DNA of 64,000 nucleotides from Methanosphaerula palustris E1-9c (GCF_000021965.1 NC_011832.1:2583242-2647241), one strand, 5' to 3'. Counted from the first letter of the stretch, positions 18,234 through 28,036 are shown. Made by a program: numbers and translations. Notes: generated from the sequence alone by a model not told the origin.

Positions 18234-18592
18234 ATCGATAATAAATACTTCGCCTCTACGAAGGAGGAAACTATCAAAGAGATGCTCCATTATTTTTTCA
18301 AATCAGGAATATGGTTGGAATTTAGTTTTTTTAAGGTATTCAATAAGAGAAGAGAGGTATAAAATTAGGTGCAAATCAGCCGGAAAAATATCCTGCAGAC
18401 CGGGGAAAAGAACCCATCCCCAGGCCCCACAGACCATCCATTGGAAGTGTGTATCACCTCGCCCGGAAAAACCCGCACCATATTCCTGAGATAACAAAAG
18501 ACCGGGGTGTGGAGTTCTGAAAATCGACAGAGAGATAAAAATGAGACAGTGAAGCCTACTCCGTTCTCAACAGACAAAACTTTCGTCCGCTT
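18234..18592. other. AT-rich intergenic region
   Basis: About 360 bases between the hybrid kinase start and the degenerate tail of its paralogue. It is AT-rich near 18280-18370. A 58-codon frame (18186-18362, plus strand) begins in the kinase start codon but has no recognisable similarity and is probably chance. The kinase promoter should lie here; I cannot assign its TATA box. Confidence 0.4.
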
Positions 18593-18953
18593 TCAGTCGG
18601 AAAAGTCGCACACTGCTGCAAAGTCCCCCTGTGATCTCTCCGTCGCTGCCGCGATACACCGTTGCATTGCACCGAATATATATGGTATGCCGGTTGGGAT
18701 GCCGGATCTCAAGCGGATGATCGATGCTTTTTCCCTGGAGATGATCTGACGATATCCCTCGCGTACCTTCTCCGGATCCGTACCGTGCTCAGAGAGATCG
18801 GTGCCAATCTGTTCATCCCCAGATATGCCAGTCACGTTCCCAGTGACGGTATTCACCTCCTGGATCGTTCTGTCAGGGCTGATCGTTACGAACGGATCGA
18901 TGCTCACTTCGAAAAGGCTGCAGTTGTACGTGCCAAGCCAGTGGAGTACCCCC
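18593..18953 (-). pseudogene. Degenerate PAS tail of the truncated hybrid sensor
   Basis: In a different frame from the upstream gene, this stretch encodes SLFEVSIDPFVTISPDRTIQ and further PAS-like sequence matching the fourth PAS domain of the intact paralogue (IDPLVTINRDGKIQDVNTAT). The match ends in a decayed MQRCIAAATERSQGDFAAVC and a stop, with no kinase core after it. It shows that the neighbouring 812-residue frame once continued. Confidence 0.6.
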
Positions 18954-21392
18954 CTACCTGCGATCGGGAACCTCCCGAACGATGGCTTGCAGGCAGTAAT
19001 CACCCTTGAGCACGATGCGGTTGAGAATCACATCGACATTGAAGGTGGTGTGATCATAACGGGTCTGGACCCACTCAAAAAACTGGGGCTCTCCAGAGAA
19101 GGCGGAATCAATCTTCTCTTTTGCTTTCTCAGTTGAAAGCCTTCCATCTGGCTGGCATTTCGGGGACAATGCCACAGGAGAACTGCCGAGGATCTGATCT
19201 CGGGAACAGCCAGATATCACCTCTGTATTGTGGTTGCAGTCCAGAATGACGGTGCTGTTCATGATGAAGACGGCATCGCTTGTATATTCAAAGAGCGTCC
19301 GGTACTGTGCTTCACTCTCCACAAGTGCATCTCTCACATGTCTTCGTGCGGTAATATCCCGGATGTTGCACTGGAAGATCTTCTTGTCACCCGCAAGGTA
19401 GACATGACTGATGAAATCAACGTCAATACTCCGACCGTCCTTTGTCTCCAGGGGCAGATCCTCGTACCGAATATAACCCTTCGTTTTCAGTTCAGCGAAT
19501 GCATGCTGAGCGATGAATTTGTCCTTGATGAACCCGAGTTCCCAGAGATGTTTACCGATACAGTACTCAAGCGGGTACCCGAGCATATCGAGAATGAATC
19601 CATTTGCATCAATAATTTCACCAGTATCACCGTCAAGGATCAGGATCGCATCCTGTGCTGTTTCGAAGAGACGGCGGTACCGGATTTCAGATATCTTCAA
19701 TGCATCCTGAAACACTTTCCTGCTGGTGATATCCCGGATGTTGCACTGGAAGATCTTCTTATCACCAACATAGTAGACATGACCAATGAAATCGACATCA
19801 ATACTCCGCCCGTCCTTTGTCTCCAGAGGGAGGTCTTCATATCGGATGCGACCGTTTGTTTTCAGTTCAGCGAATGCGTGCTGAGCGATGGATTTGTCCT
19901 TGATGAACCCGAGTTCCCAGAGATGTTTGCCGATACAGTACTCAAGCGGGTACCCCAGCATATCGAGAATGAATGCATTTGCATCGATAATTTCACCGGC
20001 ATCACCGTCAAGGATCAGGATCGCGTCCTGTGCCGTTTCGAAGAGGCGACGGTACCGGGTCTCTGATGTCTTCAATGCATCCTGAAACACTTTCCTGCTG
20101 GTGATATCCCGGATGTTGCACTGAAAGATCTTCTTATCGCCTACATTGTAGACATGGCTGATGAAATCGACAGTAATACTTCGCCCGTCCTTGGTCTCCA
20201 GAGGAAGATCCTCGTACCGGATATAACCGTTCGTCTTCAGTTCAGTGAATGCATGCTGAGCGATGGATTTGTCCCTGATGAACCCGAGTTCCCAGAGATT
20301 TTTGCCGATACAGTACTCAAGCGGGTATCCGAGCATATCGAGAATGAATGCATTTGCATCGATAATTTTACCAGTATCACCTTCAAGGATCAGGATCGCA
20401 TCCTGTGCCGTCTCAAAGAGACGGCGGTACTGGATCTCTGATTTTTTAAGATTGTTTATGGCCGCTATTCGTTGCTCTTCATGATCCAGAATTCCAAGAG
20501 CAAACGAGATATCTCCGGATTGTTCATGAAGAAGCTCGATGATCTGATCGGTAAAAAAACCAGATTCCGAAGCGTAAAATGAGATTACACCGGCATTTCT
20601 GGTATCTAGAGCGAAGGGGAAGGCAGCGAGCGAACGATAACCCCGCTCAAGCGCTCCTTTGCGCCACAGAGCCATCTTCGGATCGCTTTCGATATCATTA
20701 CAGACCGTGAACATTCCCTTGCGGAATGCAGTTCCGGTCGGACCTTGACCAAGGGGTATATCATCGGTCGATATCAACATCTGATCGAGAAAACCTTCGA
20801 CATATCCAGCCTGTGCAATGGGTTCGATGAGGTGCTTTTCACCATCGAAAAATCCTGCCCAGGCCATCGTAAAACCGCCGTCATCGACAACGATCCGGCA
20901 GATCTCGTTCAACAGTTCCTTTTTATCATGGATACGAACGATTGCGTGGTTTGTCGCACTGAGCACCGTATAGAGCCGCTGGAGGGCGATGACCTGGAGA
21001 TCAGCCCGGCGATGATTGACTGCTGCCTTAATCTTATGTGAAAGTTCGGCAAACTGTGGTTTGGGCGCCCCACCTTTCTGGAGATAAAAATCCGCACCGT
21101 TTTCAAAAGCCTGAATAGCGATCTCTTCCCTGCCCCTGCCGGTGAAGAGGATGAACGGGATGGATTTATTCATCGCCCTGACCGCTTTTAATAACTCAAT
21201 ACCATCCATCCCCGGCATCTGATAATCAGAGACAATGGCCTGGATATCATTAGATTTCATCAGGTCGAGGGCAGCCCGAGCAGATGATGTCGTGATCACG
21301 GAAAAATCAGTCGTCCGCTCGAGGTACAGTTTTCCAATGTCGAGGAGGACGGACTCATCGTCTACATAAAGAACCGATATCGTAGAAACCAA
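18954..21392 (-). CDS. Truncated hybrid sensor: receiver-GAF-PAS(x4), kinase lost
   Basis: This is a close paralogue of the intact hybrid kinase 15089-18187. It has a receiver (acceptor Asp56 in VSDYQMPGMDG), a GAF-like region, three near-identical PAS units of 125 residues and a fourth PAS, then stops at REVPDRR where the paralogue continues to more PAS and a kinase. The paralogue starts ATG-ATA-TCA; here the same place reads ACG-ATA-TCG, so the ancestral start is lost and the only initiator in frame is a TTG three codons earlier with no obvious ribosome-binding site. Both facts suggest a decaying gene, although the 812-codon frame is otherwise clean and a sensor without kinase could still be made. 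Confidence 0.75.
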   Translation of the reverse strand: MVSTISVLYVDDESVLLDIGKLYLERTTDFSVITTSSARAALDLMKSNDIQAIVSDYQMPGMDGIELLKAVRAMNKSIPFILFTGRGREEIAIQAFENGADFYLQKGGAPKPQFAELSHKIKAAVNHRRADLQVIALQRLYTVLSATNHAIVRIHDKKELLNEICRIVVDDGGFTMAWAGFFDGEKHLIEPIAQAGYVEGFLDQMLISTDDIPLGQGPTGTAFRKGMFTVCNDIESDPKMALWRKGALERGYRSLAAFPFALDTRNAGVISFYASESGFFTDQIIELLHEQSGDISFALGILDHEEQRIAAINNLKKSEIQYRRLFETAQDAILILEGDTGKIIDANAFILDMLGYPLEYCIGKNLWELGFIRDKSIAQHAFTELKTNGYIRYEDLPLETKDGRSITVDFISHVYNVGDKKIFQCNIRDITSRKVFQDALKTSETRYRRLFETAQDAILILDGDAGEIIDANAFILDMLGYPLEYCIGKHLWELGFIKDKSIAQHAFAELKTNGRIRYEDLPLETKDGRSIDVDFIGHVYYVGDKKIFQCNIRDITSRKVFQDALKISEIRYRRLFETAQDAILILDGDTGEIIDANGFILDMLGYPLEYCIGKHLWELGFIKDKFIAQHAFAELKTKGYIRYEDLPLETKDGRSIDVDFISHVYLAGDKKIFQCNIRDITARRHVRDALVESEAQYRTLFEYTSDAVFIMNSTVILDCNHNTEVISGCSRDQILGSSPVALSPKCQPDGRLSTEKAKEKIDSAFSGEPQFFEWVQTRYDHTTFNVDVILNRIVLKGDYCLQAIVREVPDRR
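19365..20489 (-). repeat. Tandem 375-bp PAS-encoding repeat, three units
   Basis: The landmark GTTGCACT occurs at 19365, 19740 and 20115, exactly 375 bases apart. The units are related to the two in 15089-18187 and are nearly identical to one another in DNA. End points are approximate. Confidence 0.75.
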
Positions 21393-21644
21393 CTCGAGGG
21401 AATCACTATTTCAAAAGGAATATCCATGAGCAGCCATCCTGGCATCACTAACAACGTCATATGTCCCGACACAAAGACTATTCTCTTATGCAATAGACGC
21501 CTGATCTCACGGCTGATTATTTATAATTTCCGTATAACCCTCTGTATCCGGAATGGAGATGATCGGGTGCCTGTTGACAGGTCATCGCGAAGAGAGCAGT
21601 ACCCTGCCGGCCCTTCTGGAAGAACACCCATCTTCCCAAAAGAG

Positions 21645-21652
21645 TATTTAAG
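21645..21652 (+). promoter_or_regulatory. TATA box for the AI-2E family gene
   Basis: TATTTAAG lies about 26 bases before ATG 21675, the spacing expected for a leaderless archaeal transcript. The rest of the 280-base divergent gap (21393-21674) has no supported gene. Confidence 0.55.
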
Positions 21653-21674
21653 GATCCAGCTGTATTGAACGCAT

Positions 21675-22712
21675 ATGGAGATTTCAGGGATCAGTGAAGA
21701 TCAGAAACTGTCGCTCCTCATCGGTGCGATCTTCATCGCTGTTATCATCGCATTCTGGCCCCTTATGACCGTGTTCGTCTGGGCGGTCGCGCTGGCAGTC
21801 GCGCTCATGCCGCTCCACAAAAGATTTTCACGCAGAGTAAAGCCATCACTCTCGGCCATGCTGATCACCTTTGGGGTGATCCTCGTGACAGGTCTGGTGG
21901 TGTCGTCTGCAACGATCGTGATCTATGCCGATATCGAGTATATCGGCGTTATGGCAGCCACACTGGTCAAGGGCTTCAGCCGGACTGTCTTTGCCACCTT
22001 CCTGCCCACGTTCACTGCGGATCAACTCTCCAATATGCCCCACACGCTCATCGAGATGGTGCTCAATACCCTGCTCTCCCTCACAGCGAACCCGGGCCTC
22101 CTCCTTCTCCAGGTGATCATCCTCTTCCTCACGCTTTCGATGCTCATCTATTACGGGGAACAGATCTGGACCTCGGTGACACGGAACCTCTCCCCAAAAC
22201 TGTCGACTGTTCTGGGAAGGATATCAGAGATCACCGGAAACACGATCTATTCCCTCATCGTCATCCAGATATCTGCAGCTCTCCTCTCATTTCTCCTCGC
22301 CATCCCGTTCTTCACCCTGCTCGGCTACGGTCACGAACTCCTCTTCGCCACCATGATCGGATTTGCCATGCTGATCCCGCTCGTCGGCGCCCAGCTCTGT
22401 CTGCTCTTCTTCATCCTCTATATGATCGCCCTGGGGGACATCAGAAGTGCGGTCATCACCATGTTCATCGGATACCCTCTGTTGAGCGGCTGGATCGATT
22501 TCTATTACCGCCCGGTGATGATGAGACGACGGGTGGCGGTCCATCCCGTGTTCATGATCATCGGTATCTTCGCCGGCGTTCCGTTCATGGGCATTGTCGG
22601 TTTTATTCTCGGACCGGTGCTCATGTCACTCGCGGTCACGGGGTATTCGATCTATATCGAACAGACAAGAGTGCCGGCAGAAGAACAGGAATCCCTGGAT
22701 AAATATCTGTGA
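21675..22712 (+). CDS. AI-2E family transporter (PerM/YdiK-like)
   Basis: The 345-residue protein has about eight membrane helices in the arrangement of the AI-2E exporter/permease family: two N-terminal helices, a long amphipathic segment (about 75-140), then a helix-rich C-terminal half with LLGYGHELLFATMIGFAMLI and VPFMGIVGFILGPVL, the family's glycine/proline-rich signature. It is located in the cytoplasmic membrane. The transported solute cannot be inferred; family members export autoinducer-2 or act as ion antiporters. It is monocistronic. Confidence 0.85.
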   Translation: MEISGISEDQKLSLLIGAIFIAVIIAFWPLMTVFVWAVALAVALMPLHKRFSRRVKPSLSAMLITFGVILVTGLVVSSATIVIYADIEYIGVMAATLVKGFSRTVFATFLPTFTADQLSNMPHTLIEMVLNTLLSLTANPGLLLLQVIILFLTLSMLIYYGEQIWTSVTRNLSPKLSTVLGRISEITGNTIYSLIVIQISAALLSFLLAIPFFTLLGYGHELLFATMIGFAMLIPLVGAQLCLLFFILYMIALGDIRSAVITMFIGYPLLSGWIDFYYRPVMMRRRVAVHPVFMIIGIFAGVPFMGIVGFILGPVLMSLAVTGYSIYIEQTRVPAEEQESLDKYL

Positions 22713-22884
22713 TCGACATCCTGATACCGGTACCCCGGGAACGATCAGTCGCTCCGCTTCGGTGCCGATCCCTGATGATGATCACACCCCGTGCACGGGA
22801 CCGGACAACCCGGCATATCCGTTCCGCCGCGTTGTGAGACCCGGATCAGCATCGGGACAAGGCACTCCCAGATAATCCTGGTCA

Positions 22885-24003
22885 TCAGGATCCCGGTTCG
22901 GTGACGGGCATCGGTGATCGCACCAGCAGTACCGGCCAGAGAAGGTAGCCAAAGACGACCACAATGATGAACCCGATCGCGGTGTCAACCAGCCGGTAGG
23001 CCAGCACCCCGGATGACAGAGTAGATCCGAACTCGAGCAGGATGATGATCAGCGGTGTCATCACGACGGTATAGAGCGTATAGTTGCGGACTCTCAGGAT
23101 CGGGCGTACCGCTGCCAGGATACCCACCATCAGAATCAGAAACCAAATCGGCGTGAATTTCGAGAGAAGAACACTCCCGATGATGACCCCGGCGCAGGTC
23201 CCGAGGGCACGCTGCGATGCCCTGGCGAGCGTGGTCTCGATGTTCCGCTGAAGAATGATCACCACCACCAGGGGGATCCAGTACGACCACGGCTGATCCC
23301 AGAGCACGGCGATGATCTCGGAGACCAGGATGCAGAGACTGATCCGCAGGGTATACTGCCATCCGGCCAGATGCTGGAGCGAACGAAACCACCGGCGAAA
23401 CCGTCGCCGCAGCGTGATCGGTGCAGGTTGCTGATCGATGACGGTGGTTCCGGCAGTGAGACCTTCCCTCCCGAGCGCCCGGAACAGCGACGACGCCAAC
23501 AACGACACGATCACGGTCCAGGCGGCACCAGCCGCGAAGACGAGGGTCACGTCGATAGGGGGAAGGGCTCCCGAAATCCCGAGGGAGGTGCCGATGATCA
23601 TGAAGATCGTGAAGACCGTGGTGGACCGGGCGAATGTTCTGCCGAGACTGCCGACCAGGGCTGCGATGGTTGTGATCAGGACGATCGCTGCGCCGGTCAT
23701 CCAGCCGTGACCGGCGATCGTGGAGCCGACGAGGACCGCCGCACACCCGGTCACCAACGCAGAACAGAGGAGGATCCCCTGCTCACGGAGGGTGCCGGCG
23801 GCACCACTCGCCGCAAGTCCGCCGAGCGATGCGAGCATGCCCAGGCCGATCTGATCGATCGCCACACCGACTGCGATGGGGACCGCCATGCCGAGCGCAA
23901 CCGCCACACTCTGGGATACCGGTACCGGGATCTCCCGGGACCAGCGGACCGCATCCACCAGAATCGATCGGACGGCCTCGGGTAGTGATGTGAGTGCGTT
24001 CAT
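22885..24003 (-). CDS. FUSC family membrane protein
   Basis: The 372-residue protein shows two sets of membrane helices (about residues 27-160 and 215-365) separated by a basic loop (LRRRFRRWFRS). The second set opens with WSYWIPLVVVIILQ and TLARASQRALGTCAGVIIGS, the conserved FUSC/aromatic-acid exporter sequence. This is the short, single-polypeptide form without the long cytoplasmic domain seen in bacterial AaeB. The likely role is efflux of organic acids or related compounds; the substrate is unknown. It converges on the AI-2E gene and diverges from the ABC genes. Confidence 0.85.
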   Translation of the reverse strand: MNALTSLPEAVRSILVDAVRWSREIPVPVSQSVAVALGMAVPIAVGVAIDQIGLGMLASLGGLAASGAAGTLREQGILLCSALVTGCAAVLVGSTIAGHGWMTGAAIVLITTIAALVGSLGRTFARSTTVFTIFMIIGTSLGISGALPPIDVTLVFAAGAAWTVIVSLLASSLFRALGREGLTAGTTVIDQQPAPITLRRRFRRWFRSLQHLAGWQYTLRISLCILVSEIIAVLWDQPWSYWIPLVVVIILQRNIETTLARASQRALGTCAGVIIGSVLLSKFTPIWFLILMVGILAAVRPILRVRNYTLYTVVMTPLIIILLEFGSTLSSGVLAYRLVDTAIGFIIVVVFGYLLWPVLLVRSPMPVTEPGS

Positions 24004-24361
24004 CCCTGCCTCATAATCGCAGTGAACTCTTCCCTTCCCGGCATTTCAAGATGTTGATCTCATGCAGACCACGGTATCCCACCCGAGTACCTTACCGAAA
24101 ATACCACAAAAAAAGAACGCTCCCATCAGTATTTGCCGATTTCAGGGGATTTATACCGGGAATTGTCAAATAATGTACTGCTCTACTGATGAGGGCACAG
24201 AACTCCCGGGAATCAACAGATAGTCACGGATTCTTTTCTGATCATCCTCTCCAATCAATCCAGAATACCCTGAACGGATCTTCTGCACGCATTCCGACTG
24301 GAAAGGTCATGGATACCCTCATATGGTTCTGCCCTGCAACAGTGATTCTGGAAGACCACGC
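24004..24361. other. Intergenic region between FUSC and ABC transporter genes
   Basis: A 358-base divergent gap. GGGATTTATACCGGG near 24146-24160 is a plausible TATA element for the plus strand, but it is far from the ABC start, so a long leader or a second promoter is possible. The AAAAAAAGAACG run near 24110 may belong to the FUSC promoter. No coding sequence is supported. Confidence 0.45.
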
Positions 24362-25279
24362 ATGGATGCAATCGAAGCGAACAATCTACACAAATCATTC
24401 GGGACCTTCACCGCCGTCGACGATGTCAGTATCATCATCCCACAGGGCGAGGTCTTCGGGTTTCTCGGCCCGAACGGTGCGGGAAAGACCACCACGATAC
24501 GGATGCTGACCGGTGTTTTGACACCGGATTCCGGATCGGTCCGGATATTCGGGACGGATGTTCACAAGGACCCGCTCACGGCGAAATTGAAGATGGGCGT
24601 CATCCCTGAGAACGGCACAGTCTACAGCGACCTCACCGCAGAACAGAACATCCTCATCACGGCGAAGTTCTACGGTCTGGACCGGGCGAGCCGTAAGAAG
24701 AAGGCAAAGGAGATCCTCACCCGGCTTGGGCTTATCGAACGAAGAGATGATCTCGTCCGGACGTTCTCGAAGGGGATGCGCCAGCGGATCAGCATCGCCT
24801 GCGCTATCGTCCACTCGCCGCAGGTCCTGATCCTCGACGAACCGACCACGGGACTGGACGTATACAGCCGCCGGCTTGTGATCGATACAGTCCGGCACAT
24901 GAACCAGGAAGGGAGCACGATCCTCATCACCACGCACAACATCGAGGAGGCCAATGAACTCTGCTCGACGATCAGCATTATCAATAAGGGGAATATTGTA
25001 GCCACCGGCAGCCCGGAGAAGCTCAAGAAGACCTTCGACACCTCACGACATGTCGAGATCTCCTTCGACCAGCCGGTGAACGAGGCGTTCTTTTCGACCC
25101 CGGGGATCACCCGGGCAGAGTCCTGGGGTGACAAGTGGCGGGTCTATACAGACGATCCGGACCGGGCCGTGAAATACCTCGCTTCCGCCGCAGAGCGGGA
25201 CCGCCTGACGATCGTCTCCATCGCGACCTCGAACCCGACGCTCGAAGAGGCGTTCGTGCAGCTCACCGCGGGGGTCTGA
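24362..25279 (+). CDS. ABC transporter ATP-binding protein, ABC-2 exporter type
   Basis: The 305-residue ATPase has Walker A GPNGAGKTTT (about residues 39-48), signature FSKGMRQRIS, Walker B VLILDEPTTGLD and the switch His in TTHNIEEA. The C-terminal 90 residues are the accessory domain usual in DrrA/CcmA-type exporters. The open frame begins at 24323, but ATG 24362 starts the conserved MDAIEANNLHKSFG sequence. It is followed after four bases by the permease gene, so both subunits are made from one transcript. The exported compound is unknown. Confidence 0.9.
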   Translation: MDAIEANNLHKSFGTFTAVDDVSIIIPQGEVFGFLGPNGAGKTTTIRMLTGVLTPDSGSVRIFGTDVHKDPLTAKLKMGVIPENGTVYSDLTAEQNILITAKFYGLDRASRKKKAKEILTRLGLIERRDDLVRTFSKGMRQRISIACAIVHSPQVLILDEPTTGLDVYSRRLVIDTVRHMNQEGSTILITTHNIEEANELCSTISIINKGNIVATGSPEKLKKTFDTSRHVEISFDQPVNEAFFSTPGITRAESWGDKWRVYTDDPDRAVKYLASAAERDRLTIVSIATSNPTLEEAFVQLTAGV

Positions 25280-25283
25280 TCGC

Positions 25284-26030
25284 ATGGACTGGAGAACCTT
25301 CGCCCGAAGCATCCTCGTCATCACCGAGAAGAACATGCGGATCTATTACTTCAAGGGTCCGGTGGTCGTCTTCGGCCTGCTCTTCCCCTTCATTATGTTC
25401 CTCACCTTCTTCATCGGCAGGAACCTCGACCTCGTCCTCTTCTTCCCGGGGTTTCTCGGCATGATGCTCTTCTTCACCGCCTCCTCGGTCGGCCCCCTGA
25501 TCACCCCCTGGGAGAAGCGGGAGAAGACCTACGAACGGCTCGTCTCCCTCCCGGTCGTCCTGGAGAGCATCATCATCGGGGACCTGCTGGCCGGCGCGAT
25601 CTTCGGGGTGGTCATCACGACGATCGTCTTCACGATCTGTACCGGCCTCCTCCACCTTCCCCTCGTCAATGCCGGGCTGCTCGCCTTCTCGTTCGTGCTC
25701 GGGTCGATCACGTTTGCAGCGCTCGGCACCCTCCTCGCCTCGCCGACCACGAACAACCCGTCGAACATCATGATGCTCTCAAGCCTGGTCCGGCTCCCGC
25801 TCATCTTCGTCTCGGGTATCTTCGTCCCGCTCGGCCAACTGAGCGGCTGGGAATGGACCCTCACCTCCCTCTCCCCGCTCACGTACCTCGTCGACCTCTT
25901 TCATGCAGCCCTGAACGGGGACGCAGTCTATCCGCCGGGGGTCGACACCCTGGTACTCGTGTTCGTGGTCCTGGTCTTCATCGGGTCAGCGAAGGTGATC
26001 CAGAAGAGGAACCTGGTGAAGGGGATTTAG
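25284..26030 (+). CDS. ABC-2 type transporter permease
   Basis: The 248-residue protein has six membrane helices with the DrrB/ABC-2 pattern: FKGPVVVFGLLFPFIMFL, a cytoplasmic KREKTYERL segment after helix 2, and FVSGIFVPLGQLSGWEWTL between helices 5 and 6. Its start is four bases after the ATPase stop. With the ATPase it should form a homodimeric exporter in the cytoplasmic membrane, perhaps for lipids, drugs or polysaccharide; the sequence does not say which. Confidence 0.88.
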   Translation: MDWRTFARSILVITEKNMRIYYFKGPVVVFGLLFPFIMFLTFFIGRNLDLVLFFPGFLGMMLFFTASSVGPLITPWEKREKTYERLVSLPVVLESIIIGDLLAGAIFGVVITTIVFTICTGLLHLPLVNAGLLAFSFVLGSITFAALGTLLASPTTNNPSNIMMLSSLVRLPLIFVSGIFVPLGQLSGWEWTLTSLSPLTYLVDLFHAALNGDAVYPPGVDTLVLVFVVLVFIGSAKVIQKRNLVKGI

Positions 26031-26116
26031 GGGTATCCCTAAAATCTAAGGTACGTACAGAGAGTACGGACTTGCGTTTCGTTCGGATATATCATGCAAG
26101 AAAACAGAGAGGGATC

Positions 26117-27010
26117 ATGGAAACTTTCCGTGTCAGGGATGCCGGCACGTGGCAATCAGCGTCGTTTTGTCTGCTGCTCTTCGCCGCAGCATTCACCCTC
26201 CTCTCGATCCTAACCCATAATTCAACCCAGATTGCACTATCTCCAAACGCACTCCTCCCCATTTTCGGGGGCGGTCTTCTCATCGGTCTGATTTTATGGT
26301 ATATCATGCCCCGGACGTCGCTGGTACGGGCGGATCTCTTCGTCCTCGTAACCGCAACCCTCTTCGTCATCCAGTCGTTGAGCAATATGATCGAAGCGTA
26401 CTTCTTCACCTCCTCCTTCTCATCGCCGGGAGTCTTCGCCTGGGGGATCGGGGTAAAACTGGTGCTGGCCTGCGGGGAGGCGGGGGCGGCGGTGCTCCTG
26501 TTCACACCACAGGAGAGCCGGCTCTCCCTTATTCCCGGCCTGAGGGAGTATCTCTCCCACCGGAGCACCAGGTCGTGGGCCTGGCGGATGATCGCCGGAT
26601 CGGTCCTCTATCTTCCCGTTTACTTCCTCTTTGGAGCACTCATCAGTTCCTTTGTGATCCCGTTCTATACCGATCCCACGCTGGGGCTCACGATCCCGTC
26701 CATCTCGCTCATCATCCCCCTCGAACTGATCAGAGGGTTCCTGTACATGTGCGTGCTGATGCCGTGGTTTGCCATGCTGAAGATCCCGCGACGATCGATG
26801 ATGGCCTTACTCGCGCTGATCCTCTATATCCCCGGAGCGCTGATCCCCCTGCTGACGGTCTCCAGCCTTCCCCCCCAGATCATTCCGTTTCATCTGGTGG
26901 AGATCCTCTGTGACACCATCGGGTATGGGATACTTCTCACGCTGGCACTGTACACACCCCAGTCTGTCACGATACCGGCACATTCCCCCGATGCCGGTAT
27001 CGACGGATAA
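26117..27010 (+). CDS. Polytopic membrane protein of unknown function
   Basis: About 297 residues with some eight membrane helices and no recognised motif. The frame is open from 25853, inside the permease gene, but the ATG at 26117 begins an N terminus of plausible composition and a TATA-like CCTAAAATC lies upstream near 26040, so it probably has its own promoter. A T-run (27026-27032) follows the stop. It may be an accessory to the exporter, but only position suggests this. Confidence 0.7.
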   Translation: METFRVRDAGTWQSASFCLLLFAAAFTLLSILTHNSTQIALSPNALLPIFGGGLLIGLILWYIMPRTSLVRADLFVLVTATLFVIQSLSNMIEAYFFTSSFSSPGVFAWGIGVKLVLACGEAGAAVLLFTPQESRLSLIPGLREYLSHRSTRSWAWRMIAGSVLYLPVYFLFGALISSFVIPFYTDPTLGLTIPSISLIIPLELIRGFLYMCVLMPWFAMLKIPRRSMMALLALILYIPGALIPLLTVSSLPPQIIPFHLVEILCDTIGYGILLTLALYTPQSVTIPAHSPDAGIDG

Positions 27011-27112
27011 CTGCTCCACACCCCCATTTTTTCAGGTCCAGCCGGTGTGACGTGTCCCGGAACCACACTGGGTAGAGAAAAACGATACAAATATGCGAGG
27101 AACCCGGACCTT

Positions 27113-27649
27113 CTATTCCCCTGCCATATCGGCGAGTGCGATCACCGTCTTCCAGTTCCTCGTGGTGGCGGCGATACCCAGGGTCTTCTCGAAGAAGGTG
27201 GTGGTGAACGTCGTCCTCCCATACCCGTCAGGGCAGAAGAGATAGACCTCGCGCCCGACGATCACGTACCGGTCCGGGCCGGCCTCCCCGCTCATGCTCT
27301 CCCGCACCGCTTCTGGAGGAAGGTCCGAAAGAAACGTCACATGGAGTCTGTCGACGCTCATCCCCTCCCTGACAAGCGGGTTATCGACGACGATGCGCAG
27401 GAGTTCCCCAGAGGACCGCAGGATCACCTGCACTGGAAAACCTAATTTCTCAAAGATAATCTCCTCGATCAGAAGTGACAGATGGGCCGGATTCTCATCC
27501 AGGGATTCGAAGATCACATTCCCGCTCTGGAGATGGGTCCTCACGGCACCGAAGCCGAGGGACCGGCAGAGTTCCACCAGGTCTCCCATCCTGACCTGCT
27601 TATGCCCTCCGACATTGATCCCCCGGAGGAGGGCGATGAAGACCGTCAT
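27113..27649 (-). CDS. DUF1697 family protein
   Basis: The sequence MTVFIALLRGINVGGHKQVRM, AVRTHLQSGNVIFES and a C-terminal RNWKTV are the diagnostic segments of the DUF1697 family, about 178 residues, of unknown biochemical role. The frame is open further upstream, but ATG 27649 is where family similarity begins, and it overlaps the HxlR stop by four bases. It is therefore co-translated with the HxlR regulator. A role in the same response is an inference from this coupling. Confidence 0.85.
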   Translation of the reverse strand: MTVFIALLRGINVGGHKQVRMGDLVELCRSLGFGAVRTHLQSGNVIFESLDENPAHLSLLIEEIIFEKLGFPVQVILRSSGELLRIVVDNPLVREGMSVDRLHVTFLSDLPPEAVRESMSGEAGPDRYVIVGREVYLFCPDGYGRTTFTTTFFEKTLGIAATTRNWKTVIALADMAGE

Positions 27650-28023
27650 GGGTCCATCTCGCAGACCGTCTCCTTCGCCGGCTCCACGTCGTGGCTCTCC
27701 CCCGGTTTGGCGTTCAGATACTGCCCACCCCATTCCAGCATGGCCTCGATGATCGGCAGGAGTGCCGTCCCCCGTTCAGTCAACGAGTACTCGACCCGCG
27801 GCGGCACCTCGGGATAGACCCGTCGATCGATGATCATGAACCCTTCGAGGTCGCGGAGGTGCCTGGTGATGGTCTTGGAGTTGATCCCGCACATCCGGTT
27901 CTGGAGCTCGGTGAACCTCAGTTTTTTTGTCCGCAGGTGCCAGATGATGAAGAGGTTCCACTTGCTCCCGATGATATCCACAATGTTTTCAAGGTTGCAT
28001 TTCTGGGCTTTTTCACATTTCAT
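27646..28023 (-). CDS. HxlR family winged-helix transcriptional regulator
   Basis: The 125-residue protein has the HxlR layout: an N-terminal Cys (CEKAQKC), IIGSKWNLFIIWHL, FTELQNRMCGINSKTITRHL as the recognition helix, and VPPRVEYSLTERG as the wing. HxlR proteins often respond to redox or aldehyde stress through N-terminal cysteines. It is divergent from the ferredoxin-nitroreductase gene across a 99-base promoter region that holds a symmetric inverted repeat, so autoregulation and control of the redox genes are likely. It is coupled to the DUF1697 gene. Confidence 0.9.
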   Translation of the reverse strand: MKCEKAQKCNLENIVDIIGSKWNLFIIWHLRTKKLRFTELQNRMCGINSKTITRHLRDLEGFMIIDRRVYPEVPPRVEYSLTERGTALLPIIEAMLEWGGQYLNAKPGESHDVEPAKETVCEMDP

Positions 28024-28036
28024 GCTAATTTATCCA

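Noticed and set aside
18186-18362. A 58-codon plus-strand frame divergent from the hybrid kinase
   Set aside because: It starts inside the kinase start codon, covers its promoter region, and shows no recognisable similarity or ribosome-binding site.
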